From an uncultured Lachnospiraceae bacterium (GTDB lineage Bacteria; Bacillota; Clostridia; Lachnospirales; Lachnospiraceae), in assembly GCA_947169385.1 (NCBI GenBank), contig CAMVPR010000024.1:1-40425 (forward strand): a DNA stretch of 40,425 nucleotides, given 5' to 3'. Below the pieces are notes generated by a model. It ran no database searches and was not told where the DNA came from. It saw only the letters and a list, made by a program, of their open reading frames with translations. The position numbers and the translations under genes were made by a program. Below are positions 1 to 7,744 of the stretch, one piece after another. Within the stretch, counting starts at the first letter, position 1. Each line of letters begins with the position of its first letter.

Positions 1-2
1 GT

Positions 3-209
3 GATATTATGGGTGGACATGTAATAATGACTGAGGCGAAAGAGATATTGAATCGCGGAATAGAGCAAGGCCTGGAACAAGGGAGAAAAGAAAAAATCCG
101 CATATTTGTGGATTTGGTAAATGATAAGGTCTTGTCCCTTGAAGAAGCTGCCAAAAGAGCAGGAATGACTGTTGATGAGTTCAAGAACTATATAGAAGGA
201 TTGGATTAA
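3..209 (+). CDS. C-terminal end of an Rpn/PD-(D/E)XK family nuclease-transposase (5' truncated by the window)
   Basis: The frame is open to the left edge of the window, so this is the tail of a longer gene. The visible end reads AKEILNRGIEQGLEQGRKEK and then a short helical segment with a helix-turn-helix-like EEAAKRAGMTVDEF. That 'RGIEQGLEQG' linker followed by a small C-terminal helix is characteristic of the Rpn (recombination-promoting nuclease, PDDEXK) family that is multi-copy in Clostridia. The catalytic core lies outside the window and cannot be judged. A degenerate copy of the R1 repeat starts just after the stop. An internal ATG at 9 or 27 could be mistaken for a start, but neither has a convincing ribosome binding site. 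Confidence 0.6.
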   Translation, partial: DIMGGHVIMTEAKEILNRGIEQGLEQGRKEKIRIFVDLVNDKVLSLEEAAKRAGMTVDEFKNYIEGLD

Positions 210-213
210 GTAT

Positions 214-247
214 GTCATCCTTCGTCGCTATGCTCCTCAGAACGACA
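214..247 (+). repeat. Degenerate R1 repeat
   Basis: This is a decayed copy of the R1 family. It keeps ATCCTTCG, GCTCCTCAGAACGACA and the general spacing. It begins 5 bases after the stop of the Rpn gene. Confidence 0.45.
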
Positions 248-335
248 AGGACAATAAGCATAATCCCTTTAAATGTGTCCTCGTATATGTTAAAATATAA
301 GCGTGTGGATGAGCTTCATTTTGGGGGTGGTTGCT

Positions 336-731
336 ATGGATTGTAAGGTGTGTGGTAATCCTATATATGGTACAAATGCTGTCGGCATTTGCAAATATTG
401 CATAAGACGCATGAGCGATGATGAGCTTATGCGTATATTAAGAGAGTATCTTGATTTTGATAAGGCATTGGTTGAGCAGGTTATCAGAGATACCGGAATC
501 TCTTACGCCAGGATTATGAAGCTAGTTCAAGACGAGCGGCTTATTCTGACTGATAATGATGCGCTTGTTGAGCTTTTGTTGCATAAGAAGAAGGTGAAAC
601 TTGAGAATATCGCGGTTGAGTTAAAGAAGCGTATAGAGAGCAAGGACGATTCCGGGATTCATGTGCATGTTGCATTTGACCCGGGTTCGAAATTGGTCAA
701 AGATATAGAAAAAAAGAAATCTGAAAAATAA
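336..731 (+). CDS. Small zinc-ribbon/helical protein, YvyF-like
   Basis: The protein has 131 residues. The ATG at 336 is chosen because GGGGGTGG at 323-330 is well spaced from it; a GTG at 303 in the same frame would add 11 hydrophobic residues. The N-terminus holds two CxxC knuckles (CKVC at 3-6, CKYC at 19-22), which suggests a zinc ribbon. A helical region resembling a winged-helix/MerR-like fold follows (VIRDTGISYARIMKLVQDERL), then a charged Lys-rich tail. This order recalls the YvyF/TIGR03826 flagellar-operon proteins of Firmicutes. No flagellar gene is nearby, so a flagellar role is inference only, and a general regulatory or nucleic-acid-binding role is equally possible. Confidence 0.5.
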   Translation: MDCKVCGNPIYGTNAVGICKYCIRRMSDDELMRILREYLDFDKALVEQVIRDTGISYARIMKLVQDERLILTDNDALVELLLHKKKVKLENIAVELKKRIESKDDSGIHVHVAFDPGSKLVKDIEKKKSEK

Positions 732-741
732 AAGAAACCAT

Positions 742-779
742 GGGAAGAACCATGGGGACGGACCTTCGGACCTTGTGGT
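742..779 (+). repeat. R3 repeat fragment (GGGGACGGACC type)
   Basis: AACCATGGG occurs twice in tandem, the second copy running on into GGGGACGGACC. A second GGACC half follows after TTC. The reverse complement, GGTCCGTCCCCATGGTT, matches the sequence at 17330-17347 closely. It looks like a fragment of an interspersed palindromic repeat. Confidence 0.45.
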
Positions 780-811
780 TAAGGTTACTGTAAAGTAAAT
801 GTATTGTTAGT

Positions 812-841
812 AAAACCGGGAGCGTAATCGCTCCCGGTTTT
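812..841 (+). terminator. Rho-independent, probably bidirectional terminator
   Basis: A perfect 13-bp stem, AAAACCGGGAGCG paired with CGCTCCCGGTTTT, closes a TAAT loop. The A-run before and T-run after the stem allow termination in both directions. It ends the upstream zinc-ribbon transcript. Confidence 0.8.
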
Positions 842-910
842 AAGATTCTTCGCTTCGCTCAGAATGACATGGGGAGGTCAGAGCGACATGGGGAGGTCAG
901 AACGACATGG
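842..910 (+). repeat. R1 repeat followed by 19-bp tandem repeats
   Basis: 842-869 is an R1 unit (starts AAGATTCTTCGCTTCGCTC). Its right end then reiterates as three 19-bp units at 859-877, 878-896 and 897-910. They read TCAGAATGACATGGGGAGG, the same with AGCG for AATG, and then a truncated third copy. The tandem growth is adjacent to, and does not overlap, the terminator. Confidence 0.75.
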
Positions 911-931
911 ATTTTGCACCCTATTCGCATA

Positions 932-978
932 TTGACATTATCATTTTTATGTATATAATAGTATCAGACAATTACTAT
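932..978 (+). promoter_or_regulatory. Sigma-A promoter of the CobW pair with candidate operator
   Basis: TTGACA at 932-937 and TATAAT at 954-959 are separated by 16 bases. An inverted repeat ATAGTA-N9-TACTAT (958-963 and 973-978) overlaps the end of the -10 and the expected start point, where a repressor would act. It does not match the Zur consensus I know, so metal regulation is only a guess. Confidence 0.6.
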
Positions 979-999
979 ACATGAAAGGAAGCGTTTATT

Positions 1000-2106
1000 A
1001 TGACTAAGGTTGACATTGTTTCGGGATTCTTAGGAGCCGGTAAGACTACTCTTATCAAGAAGCTTATTAAGGACGGATGGAATAATCAGAAGCTTGTTCT
1101 TATTGAGAATGAGTTCGGGGATATAGGTATTGACGGTGGTTTTATGAAGGAAGCAGGCATTGAAGTTACTGAGATGAACTCAGGATGCATCTGCTGTTCC
1201 TTGGTTGGAGATTTCGGCGTTGCGCTTAAGGACGTTGTTAAGCAGTATGCTCCTGACAGAATTATTATTGAACCTTCAGGTGTTGGTAAGTTATCAGATG
1301 TTATCAAGGCTATTACTGATGTTGCTGATGAAGCCGGTATCGAGGTTAACAACTTTGTTGCTGTTGTAGATGCCAAGAAAGCCAAGATGTATATGAAGAA
1401 CTTTGGTGAGTTCTTTAATAATCAGATTGAGTATGCTAAGACTATTATTCTTTCTCGTACTCAGGATATGCCTCAAGACAAGTTAGAGAAGACAGTTGCT
1501 CTTATCAAGGAGCACAATGATAAAGCTACTATTATCACTACTCCTTGGGATGATATATCAGGTTCTAAGATTATGAGTGCAATGGAGGAGCCATCTTCAT
1601 TTGCAGACGAACTTTTAAAGGAGGCTGAGGTGTGCCCTGAGTGTGGACATCATCATGAGCACGGAGAGTGTTGTCATCACGACCATGACCACGATGAGCA
1701 TGAGCACCATCATCACGACCATGACCACGATGAGCACGAGCATCACCATCACGACCGTGATCACGATGAGCACGAGCACCATCATCACGACCATGATCAC
1801 GATCATGAGCATCATCACCATCATCACGCAGATGATGTATTTACAAGCTGGGGCAGAGAGACACCTAAGAAATATGACGATGAAGAAATGGACGAGATTC
1901 TTGAGGAACTTTCACAGTCGGTTGTATACGGTGGAATCTTAAGAGCTAAAGGTATCGTTCCTAATAACAACGGCGAGTGGATTCATTTTGATCTTACGCC
2001 TGGAGAATATGAGATTAGACACGGTGATGCTGATGTTACCGGACGTATCTGCGTTATCGGTACTGAGCTTAAGGAAGCTAAGCTTGCAGAACTTTTTGGA
2101 TTGTAA
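1000..2106 (+). CDS. CobW/COG0523-family GTPase with His-rich metal-binding region
   Basis: The protein has 368 residues, a normal length for the family. It has a P-loop GFLGAGKT at 9-16, the family's metal-site motif CICC at 63-66 and the IEPSG switch segment near 88. A CPEC knuckle at 212-215 precedes a region of about 60 residues made almost wholly of His, Asp and Glu. A CobW C-terminal domain occupies about 300-366. COG0523 proteins are GTP-dependent metal chaperones or insertases, often for zinc or cobalt; which metal applies here cannot be told. The start has GAAAGGAAG at 983-991. The gene is followed after 74 bases by a second CobW-type gene, and the two probably act in the same metal or cofactor pathway. 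The GTPase NKxD motif is replaced by SRTQD, which may affect base specificity. Confidence 0.88.
   Translation: MTKVDIVSGFLGAGKTTLIKKLIKDGWNNQKLVLIENEFGDIGIDGGFMKEAGIEVTEMNSGCICCSLVGDFGVALKDVVKQYAPDRIIIEPSGVGKLSDVIKAITDVADEAGIEVNNFVAVVDAKKAKMYMKNFGEFFNNQIEYAKTIILSRTQDMPQDKLEKTVALIKEHNDKATIITTPWDDISGSKIMSAMEEPSSFADELLKEAEVCPECGHHHEHGECCHHDHDHDEHEHHHHDHDHDEHEHHHHDRDHDEHEHHHHDHDHDHEHHHHHHADDVFTSWGRETPKKYDDEEMDEILEELSQSVVYGGILRAKGIVPNNNGEWIHFDLTPGEYEIRHGDADVTGRICVIGTELKEAKLAELFGL
1678..1827 (+). repeat. 36-bp minisatellite encoding His/Asp/Glu repeats
   Basis: Three 36-bp units (1678-1713, 1714-1749, 1750-1785) and a fourth, diverged unit from 1786 each encode a block of the form HDHDHDEHEHHH. 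Units differ mostly at synonymous positions, plus one His-to-Arg change. The DNA is prone to slippage in steps of 12 residues, which keep the frame. Confidence 0.85.
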
Positions 2107-2129
2107 TTTTTAATATTATAGTATATATT

Positions 2130-2161
2130 ATATGGGGCAGAGTTATCTGCCTCATATGTTT
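2130..2161 (+). terminator. Hairpin between the two CobW genes (weak terminator or attenuator)
   Basis: An 11-bp stem (ATATGGGGCAG / CTGCCTCATAT, one G-T pair) with loop AGTTAT is followed by a short GTTTTAT. The T tract is weak, so partial readthrough into the downstream gene is likely. Confidence 0.55.
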
Positions 2162-2180
2162 TATGAAAGGATGAATGATT

Positions 2181-3134
2181 ATGCCAAAGGCTAAAGAGAT
2201 TCCGGTATACCTTTTTCGAGGATTTTTAGAGAGCGGTAAGACTACATTTATAAAGAATACATTAGAGGATCCTTATTTTTTTAACGGAGAGAAGACACTT
2301 CTTATTGTGTGTGAGGAGGGTGAGGAAGAGTTCGAGCCTTCTTTGCTTGCTGAGAAGAATACTGTCATGGTAACTGTTGAAGAGCAGGACGAGTTAAATG
2401 CAGCATTTTTAGAGGGACTTGACAAGAAGTACAATCCTGATCGCGTAATGATTGAGTACAACGGAACATGGACTCTTGGAGATACGTTAATGATTGTGTC
2501 TCCGGATAGATGGATGTACGTTCAGAATATATGCTTGATTGACGCGTCAACATATCAGAGCTATATGAGTAATATGGGCGCTATGATTGTTGAGCAGTAC
2601 AGAGATGCAGATCTTGTTTTGTTTAATCGTTGTAACGGCGAGACCAAGAAGACCTTTATGCGAAGCAACGTCAAGGCTGTTAATCGACGCGCGCAGCTTA
2701 TGTACGAGGCCGCTGAGGACTCAGATTTTGACGAGGATGAGGATGACTTACCATTTGACGTAAATGCACCAGTGATAGAGATTGCGGACGACGATTATGG
2801 TCTGTGGTACATGGATGCAATGGACAATCCTGATAAGTACAAGGGCAAGACTGTTAAGTTTAAGGCTATAGTATATAAGGGACCGATGTTCCCTAAAGAT
2901 ACCATGGTTCCGGGGCGCCACGCTATGACCTGCTGTGCTGATGATATTGCTTTTATCGGATATATGTGCAAGGGAGATGCGGTTAAGGGCTTTAAGAAGC
3001 AAGACTGGGTAAATGTTACCGCTCAGGTCAAGGTGGAGTATGTGCCTGCATATAAGGACAAAGGTCCTATGCTTTACGCTCAGAAAGTTGAGAAAGCAGA
3101 GCCGCCGAAGGAACAGCTTGTTTATTTTACATGA
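2181..3134 (+). CDS. CobW-like GTPase fused to a DUF1980-type domain
   Basis: The protein has 317 residues. The ATG at 2181 is 10 bases after GAAAGG; the ATG at 2175 is too close to it. The N-terminal half is CobW-like, with P-loop GFLESGKT (14-21) and VMIEYNGTW in place of IEPSG. It lacks the CxCC metal motif of its neighbour. After an acidic linker (about 179-194), the last 110 residues resemble the C-terminal domain of YcgQ-type DUF1980 proteins: GKTVKFKAIVY, then MTCCADD with Cys251-Cys252. In other Firmicutes a CobW protein, a permease and a DUF1980 protein are usually encoded separately. The fusion suggests a two-part GTPase/metal-binding protein working with the gene upstream. Known: the CobW fold. 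Inferred: the DUF1980 relationship. Confidence 0.7.
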   Translation: MPKAKEIPVYLFRGFLESGKTTFIKNTLEDPYFFNGEKTLLIVCEEGEEEFEPSLLAEKNTVMVTVEEQDELNAAFLEGLDKKYNPDRVMIEYNGTWTLGDTLMIVSPDRWMYVQNICLIDASTYQSYMSNMGAMIVEQYRDADLVLFNRCNGETKKTFMRSNVKAVNRRAQLMYEAAEDSDFDEDEDDLPFDVNAPVIEIADDDYGLWYMDAMDNPDKYKGKTVKFKAIVYKGPMFPKDTMVPGRHAMTCCADDIAFIGYMCKGDAVKGFKKQDWVNVTAQVKVEYVPAYKDKGPMLYAQKVEKAEPPKEQLVYFT

Positions 3135-3146
3135 TGATTAGATTAG

Positions 3147-3176
3147 GCTACAGGATTATAACCTGTAGCTGTTTTT
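3147..3176 (+). terminator. Terminator after the CobW pair
   Basis: GCTACAGG pairs with CCTGTAGC across loop ATTATAA, followed by TGTTTTT. Confidence 0.75.
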
Positions 3177-3247
3177 ATTGAAAATAAGGCTATATTGTGG
3201 TAGATTTAAATTGTGGCGTTCTGTTTGATTACTTACGAGGTTATGGT

Positions 3248-4891
3248 ATGAGCAATAAATCTCTTAACAGATATATATTTATATTGATAACCATAGCCGT
3301 TATGATGGCGCTGGTTGTAGTTGCAGTATTCACTTATAAGGATAATGCAAGAGACTTTAGGCCTTCTAACGGCGAGAGCTTTTCTGATGGTTGGGTTAAC
3401 GAGAGTGGCAAGGAAGCTAAGCTTTCAGCTATCTACGGCGCAGAGCATTCATTTTCTAAAAATGTAACTGCCGAGGAAGTCTACGGAAGGTTTTTGTGTT
3501 TCAAGAGCAAGAACGTCAATGTTAGAGTATCCTTTAATGACGAGGAGGTATATAATTTCAAGCCGGAAGTTCCGAAGCTTTACGGCAATGCATACGGTAT
3601 GAGTTATCATGTGGTTGATTTTCCTGAAGGTGTAGATGGAACAATAAGGATTGATACATCGCCTATTTATAAAGACTCTAAGGTTTATCTTAGGAATATT
3701 CGCCTTGAGCGTTCAGATATTTATATGGTTAATGTTATTAAAGGCAACATGGTTAGCTTTGTGGTCTGCGTGATTCTGTTTTTTGCTGGATTGTGTCTTA
3801 CAATTGGTGCGGCAGTGTTAAGGGGCGCCGGTAAGAGACAGGTTGAGATGCTTTCTATGGGAGTGTTTTCACAGGTGGCAGCAGGCTGGACCGTAACAGA
3901 GACTATGATGCTTCAGATTGTCACAGACAATCCTTCGGGTGTGCATTTTCTTAATTATATGATGCTAATCTTTCTGTCAATTCCTGCTGTGATGTTCCTT
4001 GCGAGTCTTACTGACAGGCTTAATAAGCCGCCGGTTATAATAGTCATCGTTTGTGGAGCGATTTTGCTTGTAGTCAATATTGTAGTCAATTATGTTGCTT
4101 CGATTGATTATCATAGCTTGCTTACATTGACTCATATATATCTGACCGGTTCGATATCAGTGTGTGTTTATTATATAGCGACTTCATTTACCAAAGAACA
4201 ATTCAAGGTTGGAGAGTATAGAGTGCTGTTGCTTGCTTTTATCTCAATCGTGACAACGGCTGCTATTGATGTGTTTAGATATGTTTTTATGAAGAGCAAC
4301 TCGGATACAGCTATGTTCTTCAGGTTTGGTATGCTTATGTTCGTTTTGTCTGTCGGTATGTACGAGATTTACGAACTTATGCGATACACGAGGTACCAGA
4401 GTGAAGCGAGGATTATGTACAGACTCGCACACACAGATTCTTTAACAGGTATTTATAACAGAACAGCATTTTCCGAGAAAGAGGAAGAGTTAACCGAGGC
4501 GGCTGAAGGCAAGGGACTTTTCGTTCTATTAGACATCAATAATCTTAAGGTTGTCAATGATAGTTATGGACACGAAGAGGGCGATAAGCACATCATAAAT
4601 GGAGCTAGGATTATAAATGACAGTTTTTCACCGTTTGGAACGTGTTATAGAATCGGTGGAGACGAGTTCTTTGTTGTCATTGAAGGCAGCGATGATTTGG
4701 ATGTTTTCAATATGGCGCTTTCTCACATGCTTAATCTTGTTGATGATTATAATGACAATGACACTCATCCGGTACCTCTTCAGATAGCGTATGGGTGCGA
4801 GGCGTATGATTGTTCTAAGAAGAATATCAACTATGCGCAGAAGGAAGCAGATAAGAAGATGTATGAGTGTAAGAAAGCTATGAAGAATTAG
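3248..4891 (+). CDS. Membrane-anchored GGDEF diguanylate cyclase
   Basis: The protein has 547 residues. The ATG at 3248 is chosen because ACGAGG at 3235-3240 is correctly spaced; an in-frame GTG at 3197 lacks a site. One membrane segment near residues 8-30 is followed by an extracellular domain of about 130 residues. Six or seven further membrane helices then run to about residue 390, giving a 7TMR-DISM-like layout. A GGDEF domain fills the C-terminus, with an intact GGDEF signature at 470-474 and the substrate segment DINNLKVVNDSYGH. It should make cyclic di-GMP in response to an outside signal. The product-inhibition RxxD motif normally five residues before GGDEF is absent. The deacetylase begins 11 bases downstream, suggesting co-transcription. 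Confidence 0.88.
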   Translation: MSNKSLNRYIFILITIAVMMALVVVAVFTYKDNARDFRPSNGESFSDGWVNESGKEAKLSAIYGAEHSFSKNVTAEEVYGRFLCFKSKNVNVRVSFNDEEVYNFKPEVPKLYGNAYGMSYHVVDFPEGVDGTIRIDTSPIYKDSKVYLRNIRLERSDIYMVNVIKGNMVSFVVCVILFFAGLCLTIGAAVLRGAGKRQVEMLSMGVFSQVAAGWTVTETMMLQIVTDNPSGVHFLNYMMLIFLSIPAVMFLASLTDRLNKPPVIIVIVCGAILLVVNIVVNYVASIDYHSLLTLTHIYLTGSISVCVYYIATSFTKEQFKVGEYRVLLLAFISIVTTAAIDVFRYVFMKSNSDTAMFFRFGMLMFVLSVGMYEIYELMRYTRYQSEARIMYRLAHTDSLTGIYNRTAFSEKEEELTEAAEGKGLFVLLDINNLKVVNDSYGHEEGDKHIINGARIINDSFSPFGTCYRIGGDEFFVVIEGSDDLDVFNMALSHMLNLVDDYNDNDTHPVPLQIAYGCEAYDCSKKNINYAQKEADKKMYECKKAMKN

Positions 4892-4902
4892 CGGGGACTA
4901 TT

Positions 4903-5880
4903 ATGGAGAATAAGAGAGAGACTCTTGACGAGCGGCAAGCTAGGCTTGAAGCGGTCAGGAAGGAGCAACTAAGCCGTAAGAGAAGGATTAGGATAGCAAT
5001 CATCAAGTATGCGTTGGTTATTCTGCCATGTGTTATTGCGGTTCTGCCGTTGATTTTCAGTTTAAATATGATGAAGAGTGTCGCTTTTATGGAGAGAGAT
5101 ATCAACAACATAAAGGCGAATCGCGGCGAGAATGCAATTCTTTTGAATGACGGTGCAGGAATTAACGGTATCAGTAACATTTCAGATTATATAAATGTTA
5201 GCTCTGATGCGGACGAGAATCTGGTGCCTGATGGCAACAGAGTTTATCTGACATTTGACGACGGACCTTCTTTATACACTAATGAGATACTTGATATTTT
5301 GGATAAGCACGATGCAAAGGCGTGTTTTTTTGTCGTGGGGACTGAAGGATTTGACGCTGAACTTCAGAGGATTGTGAAGGATGGGCATACTATCGGAGTT
5401 CATTCATTTACACACAATTATGCCAAGATTTATTCAACCGAGAAGGCGTTTAAGAAGGACGTTCAGCTTATGTCTGACAAGATATTTGTGACGACCGGAG
5501 TGAGAACTAAGCTTTATCGTTTTCCAGGTGGAAGTGGTAATACGGTCAGCCGGGTTTCGGTTAATAAGCTTGTTGATTGGCTTAACGAGGAGGGGTACAC
5601 TTATTACGATTGGAATGCCCTTACGGGAGATGCGGTTGCAGAGACGATTCCGCCTAAGGAATTGATTGCAAATGCTATGGGGTATATAAGATCCAATCAC
5701 GAGGCGGGAAGAGCAACTATACTTCTGATGCATGATCACAGTGATAAGCATAATATGGTGGATGCGTTGGACGATTTGCTGACTAAGCTTAAGAAGGAAG
5801 GGTATCTTATAAGCAGGCCGCTTGATGAGGATGTCCCTCCTGTTCAGCAGATATCTTCACAAGATAAAAATAACAGCTAA
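4903..5880 (+). CDS. Membrane-anchored NodB-type polysaccharide deacetylase
   Basis: The protein has 325 residues. A basic N-terminus and one membrane helix at about 31-50 put the enzyme domain outside the cell. All five NodB motifs are visible: TFDDGPS at 117-123, HSFTH at 167-171, RFPGGSGN, DWNALTGD and the catalytic MHDHSD near 276-281. The Asp and two His residues bind the catalytic metal. Such enzymes remove acetyl groups from peptidoglycan GlcNAc (PgdA type) or from an exopolysaccharide. The order directly behind a diguanylate cyclase hints at surface-polymer remodelling in c-di-GMP control, but that is inference. The ribosome binding site is GGGGA just before the ATG. Confidence 0.88.
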   Translation: MENKRETLDERQARLEAVRKEQLSRKRRIRIAIIKYALVILPCVIAVLPLIFSLNMMKSVAFMERDINNIKANRGENAILLNDGAGINGISNISDYINVSSDADENLVPDGNRVYLTFDDGPSLYTNEILDILDKHDAKACFFVVGTEGFDAELQRIVKDGHTIGVHSFTHNYAKIYSTEKAFKKDVQLMSDKIFVTTGVRTKLYRFPGGSGNTVSRVSVNKLVDWLNEEGYTYYDWNALTGDAVAETIPPKELIANAMGYIRSNHEAGRATILLMHDHSDKHNMVDALDDLLTKLKKEGYLISRPLDEDVPPVQQISSQDKNNS

Positions 5881-5911
5881 GTACCCAAAGGGGGCAGTCC
5901 CCACTGGGTAC
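5881..5911 (+). terminator. Hairpin after the deacetylase gene
   Basis: An outer stem GTACCCA/TGGGTAC encloses an inner GGGG-CAGT-CCCC hairpin. Only CTTAATT follows, so it is a weak terminator or an R3-type repeat remnant. It begins immediately after the stop codon. A trace of R1 (GGAATGACAAG) follows at about 5930-5940. Confidence 0.5.
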
Positions 5912-5958
5912 TTAATTATGTCATACCGAGGAATGACAAGTAATAGGTGGAATTAGGA

Positions 5959-7257
5959 ATGAACATAGAAGAAAGTTACGAATACATTAATAACGTTGCC
6001 AAAGTAGGAAGTATTATGGGGCTTGACAGGATTAAGAAGTTGCTTAACGAGCTTGGTAATCCGCAAGACAAACTAAAAGTAATCCATGTTGCTGGGACTA
6101 ACGGCAAGGGTTCTATACTTGCGTATTTGGAGGCAGGTTTTAAGGGAGCCGGATTAAAGTGTGGAAGATACACTTCTCCGACTCTTTTTAGTTATCTTGA
6201 GAGGTTTATGATAGATGACAATGAGATGACCGAGGAGGAGTTCGCCAAATACTTAACTGATGTTAAAGTGGCTGCCGACAAGATATCAAAAGAAGGTATG
6301 GAATATCCCGCTGCGTTTGAAATAGAGACTGCTCTTGCTTTTTATTATTGTTATAAGGCAAATGTTGACGTTATGCTTCTCGAAACCGGAATGGGCGGAA
6401 GAGATGATGCAACCAATGTGTTAAAGGCTCCGATTGCGGCTACATTTGCATCGATAAGCATGGATCACATGAGCTTTCTTGGCAATACGATAGAGGAGAT
6501 TGCGGCTAACAAGGCAGGGATTATGAGAGAGGGTGTGCCTGTGATTATAGCACCTATGGCAAATGAAGCTAAGGACGTACTTAGGTCTCACGCTAAAGAA
6601 CACAACTCATCTATATATGAAGTTTCCGCAGATGACGCTACTTTGATTAACCACGATGATGGTAGATTTATCAAGATAGATAATGAATACTACCCGGTGA
6701 ATCTGTCAGGTGATTTCCAGCCGGATAACGCTGCCGCGGCAGTGAGGACGATGCTTGCAGTGAAAGATGTTCTAAACATTGATATAGCAGCATTTAGCGA
6801 TGGAATGAAGAATGTCAAGTGGCCCGGAAGGTTTGAAATCATAGATAAGAATCCTCTTGTAATAAGGGATGGAGCGCATAATCCCGACGCTGTTAAGAGG
6901 CTTAAAAAGAGCATTGAAGCGCTTGAGGTTAAGGGAGATATAAGGTTTGTAATCGGCATTTTCAAGGATAAAGATTATAGACAAATGCTTGATTTGATTA
7001 TTGATATGCCTGTTGCCATTTACACCGTTACGCCACCTAACGAGATGAGGGCGCTTAAGGCAGAGGAATTATCGGATGCCATCAATGAAGTTAAGGAAGA
7101 TAAAGGGTTGACGGGCCTTGATGTTATTACTGTCGGGGATATTAAGAAGGGGCTTGATATGGCGATTGATGATAGTGGGGTAAATGACGTTGTGGTCGCC
7201 TTTGGTTCGTTATCGTTGTCGAAGGAGCTTAAAGATTCTTCGCTACGCTCAGAATGA
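5959..7257 (+). CDS. folC: Folylpolyglutamate synthase / dihydrofolate synthase
   Basis: The protein has 432 residues, within the normal length. The ATG at 5959 has AGGTGG at 5945-5950; the GTG at 5947 overlaps that site. The Mur-ligase P-loop is GTNGKGS at 46-52. The folate-binding region follows, then LETGMGGRDDATN and, in the C-terminal domain, the RDGAHNPDA motif. The enzyme adds glutamate to folates and joins pteroate to glutamate in the cytoplasm. The last nine residues (KDSSLRSE and stop region) are not conserved sequence: they are a translation of an R1 repeat unit that overlaps the 3' end of the gene (7232-7259). The original C-terminus was therefore probably replaced or extended by a repeat insertion. 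Confidence 0.92.
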   Translation: MNIEESYEYINNVAKVGSIMGLDRIKKLLNELGNPQDKLKVIHVAGTNGKGSILAYLEAGFKGAGLKCGRYTSPTLFSYLERFMIDDNEMTEEEFAKYLTDVKVAADKISKEGMEYPAAFEIETALAFYYCYKANVDVMLLETGMGGRDDATNVLKAPIAATFASISMDHMSFLGNTIEEIAANKAGIMREGVPVIIAPMANEAKDVLRSHAKEHNSSIYEVSADDATLINHDDGRFIKIDNEYYPVNLSGDFQPDNAAAAVRTMLAVKDVLNIDIAAFSDGMKNVKWPGRFEIIDKNPLVIRDGAHNPDAVKRLKKSIEALEVKGDIRFVIGIFKDKDYRQMLDLIIDMPVAIYTVTPPNEMRALKAEELSDAINEVKEDKGLTGLDVITVGDIKKGLDMAIDDSGVNDVVVAFGSLSLSKELKDSSLRSE

Positions 7258-7318
7258 CATAGATAAGAACGAAGTGACTAAAGCTCATAAAAGATTCTTC
7301 GCTACGCTCAGAATGACA
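7232..7318 (+). repeat. Two identical R1 repeat units in direct orientation
   Basis: 7232-7259 and 7291-7318 are identical 28-mers beginning AAGATTCTTCGCTACGCTC and ending AGAATGACA, 31 bases apart. The ends ATTCT and AGAAT can pair, making each unit a small hairpin. The first lies inside the folC reading frame and supplies its stop codon. Confidence 0.9.
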
Positions 7319-7320
7319 GG

Positions 7321-7418
7321 GTAACTACGTGTGGTACAACACAATTAGAAATTTGAGGTTGACTAAAAGTCCCCCTATGTTATAATTGTATGTGTCATTT
7401 ATGTGATAACGTAGTTAC
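7321..7418 (+). promoter_or_regulatory. Promoter of the fatty-acid operon, flanked by a 10-bp inverted repeat
   Basis: TTGACT at 7359-7364 and TATAAT at 7381-7386 lie 16 bases apart, upstream of acpP. GTAACTACGT (7321-7330) and its exact reverse complement ACGTAGTTAC (7409-7418) bracket the promoter, one on each side, 78 bases apart. This could be a paired operator. It resembles neither FapR nor FabT sites as I know them. Confidence 0.6.
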
Positions 7419-7460
7419 GCTGGGTGATATTATACTATTTTATTAATTGGAGGTACAATT

Positions 7461-7688
7461 ATGAATTTTGATGCTGTTAAGAAAGTTATCGTTGATGTAG
7501 TTAACTGTGATGAGGATAGCGTAACATTAGACGCTAGTCTTGCTGATGATTTAGATGTAGATTCTCTTGCTGCAGTTGAGATCAATATGGCTTTAGAGGA
7601 TGAGCTTGGAGTTACAATTCCTGATGAGGAGCTTCAGAACTTCAAGACTGTTAAGGATATCGTAGATTATCTTGACAAGAACGCTTAA
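7461..7688 (+). CDS. acpP: Acyl carrier protein
   Basis: The 75-residue acidic protein carries the phosphopantetheine site DSL with Ser35 in DDLDVDSLAAVE. It carries the growing acyl chain for every later enzyme in this operon. GGAGG at 7449-7453 is 7 bases before the ATG. As the first gene after a strong promoter it probably has the highest expression in the cluster. Length and sequence are typical. Confidence 0.95.
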   Translation: MNFDAVKKVIVDVVNCDEDSVTLDASLADDLDVDSLAAVEINMALEDELGVTIPDEELQNFKTVKDIVDYLDKNA

Positions 7689-7744
7689 TCCTTTACTGAG
7701 TATATATTCATGAAGGGAAGTTCTTTGAAGGAGGAATCTTAAAG

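Noticed and set aside
1-209. Independent 66-residue gene
   Set aside because: The frame continues past the left edge and matches only the tail of Rpn proteins.
842-910. Tandem 19-bp units as a CRISPR array
   Set aside because: The units are directly adjacent with no unique spacers, are degenerate, and no cas gene is in the window.
1643-1942. Open frames on both strands across the His-rich region
   Set aside because: They are shadow frames created by the CAC/GAC repeats of the CobW gene, with low-complexity Met/Thr/Val translations and no ribosome binding sites.
7322-7460. FapR or FabT operator before acpP
   Set aside because: I found no match to the consensus sequences known to me; only the distant 10-bp inverted repeat stands out.
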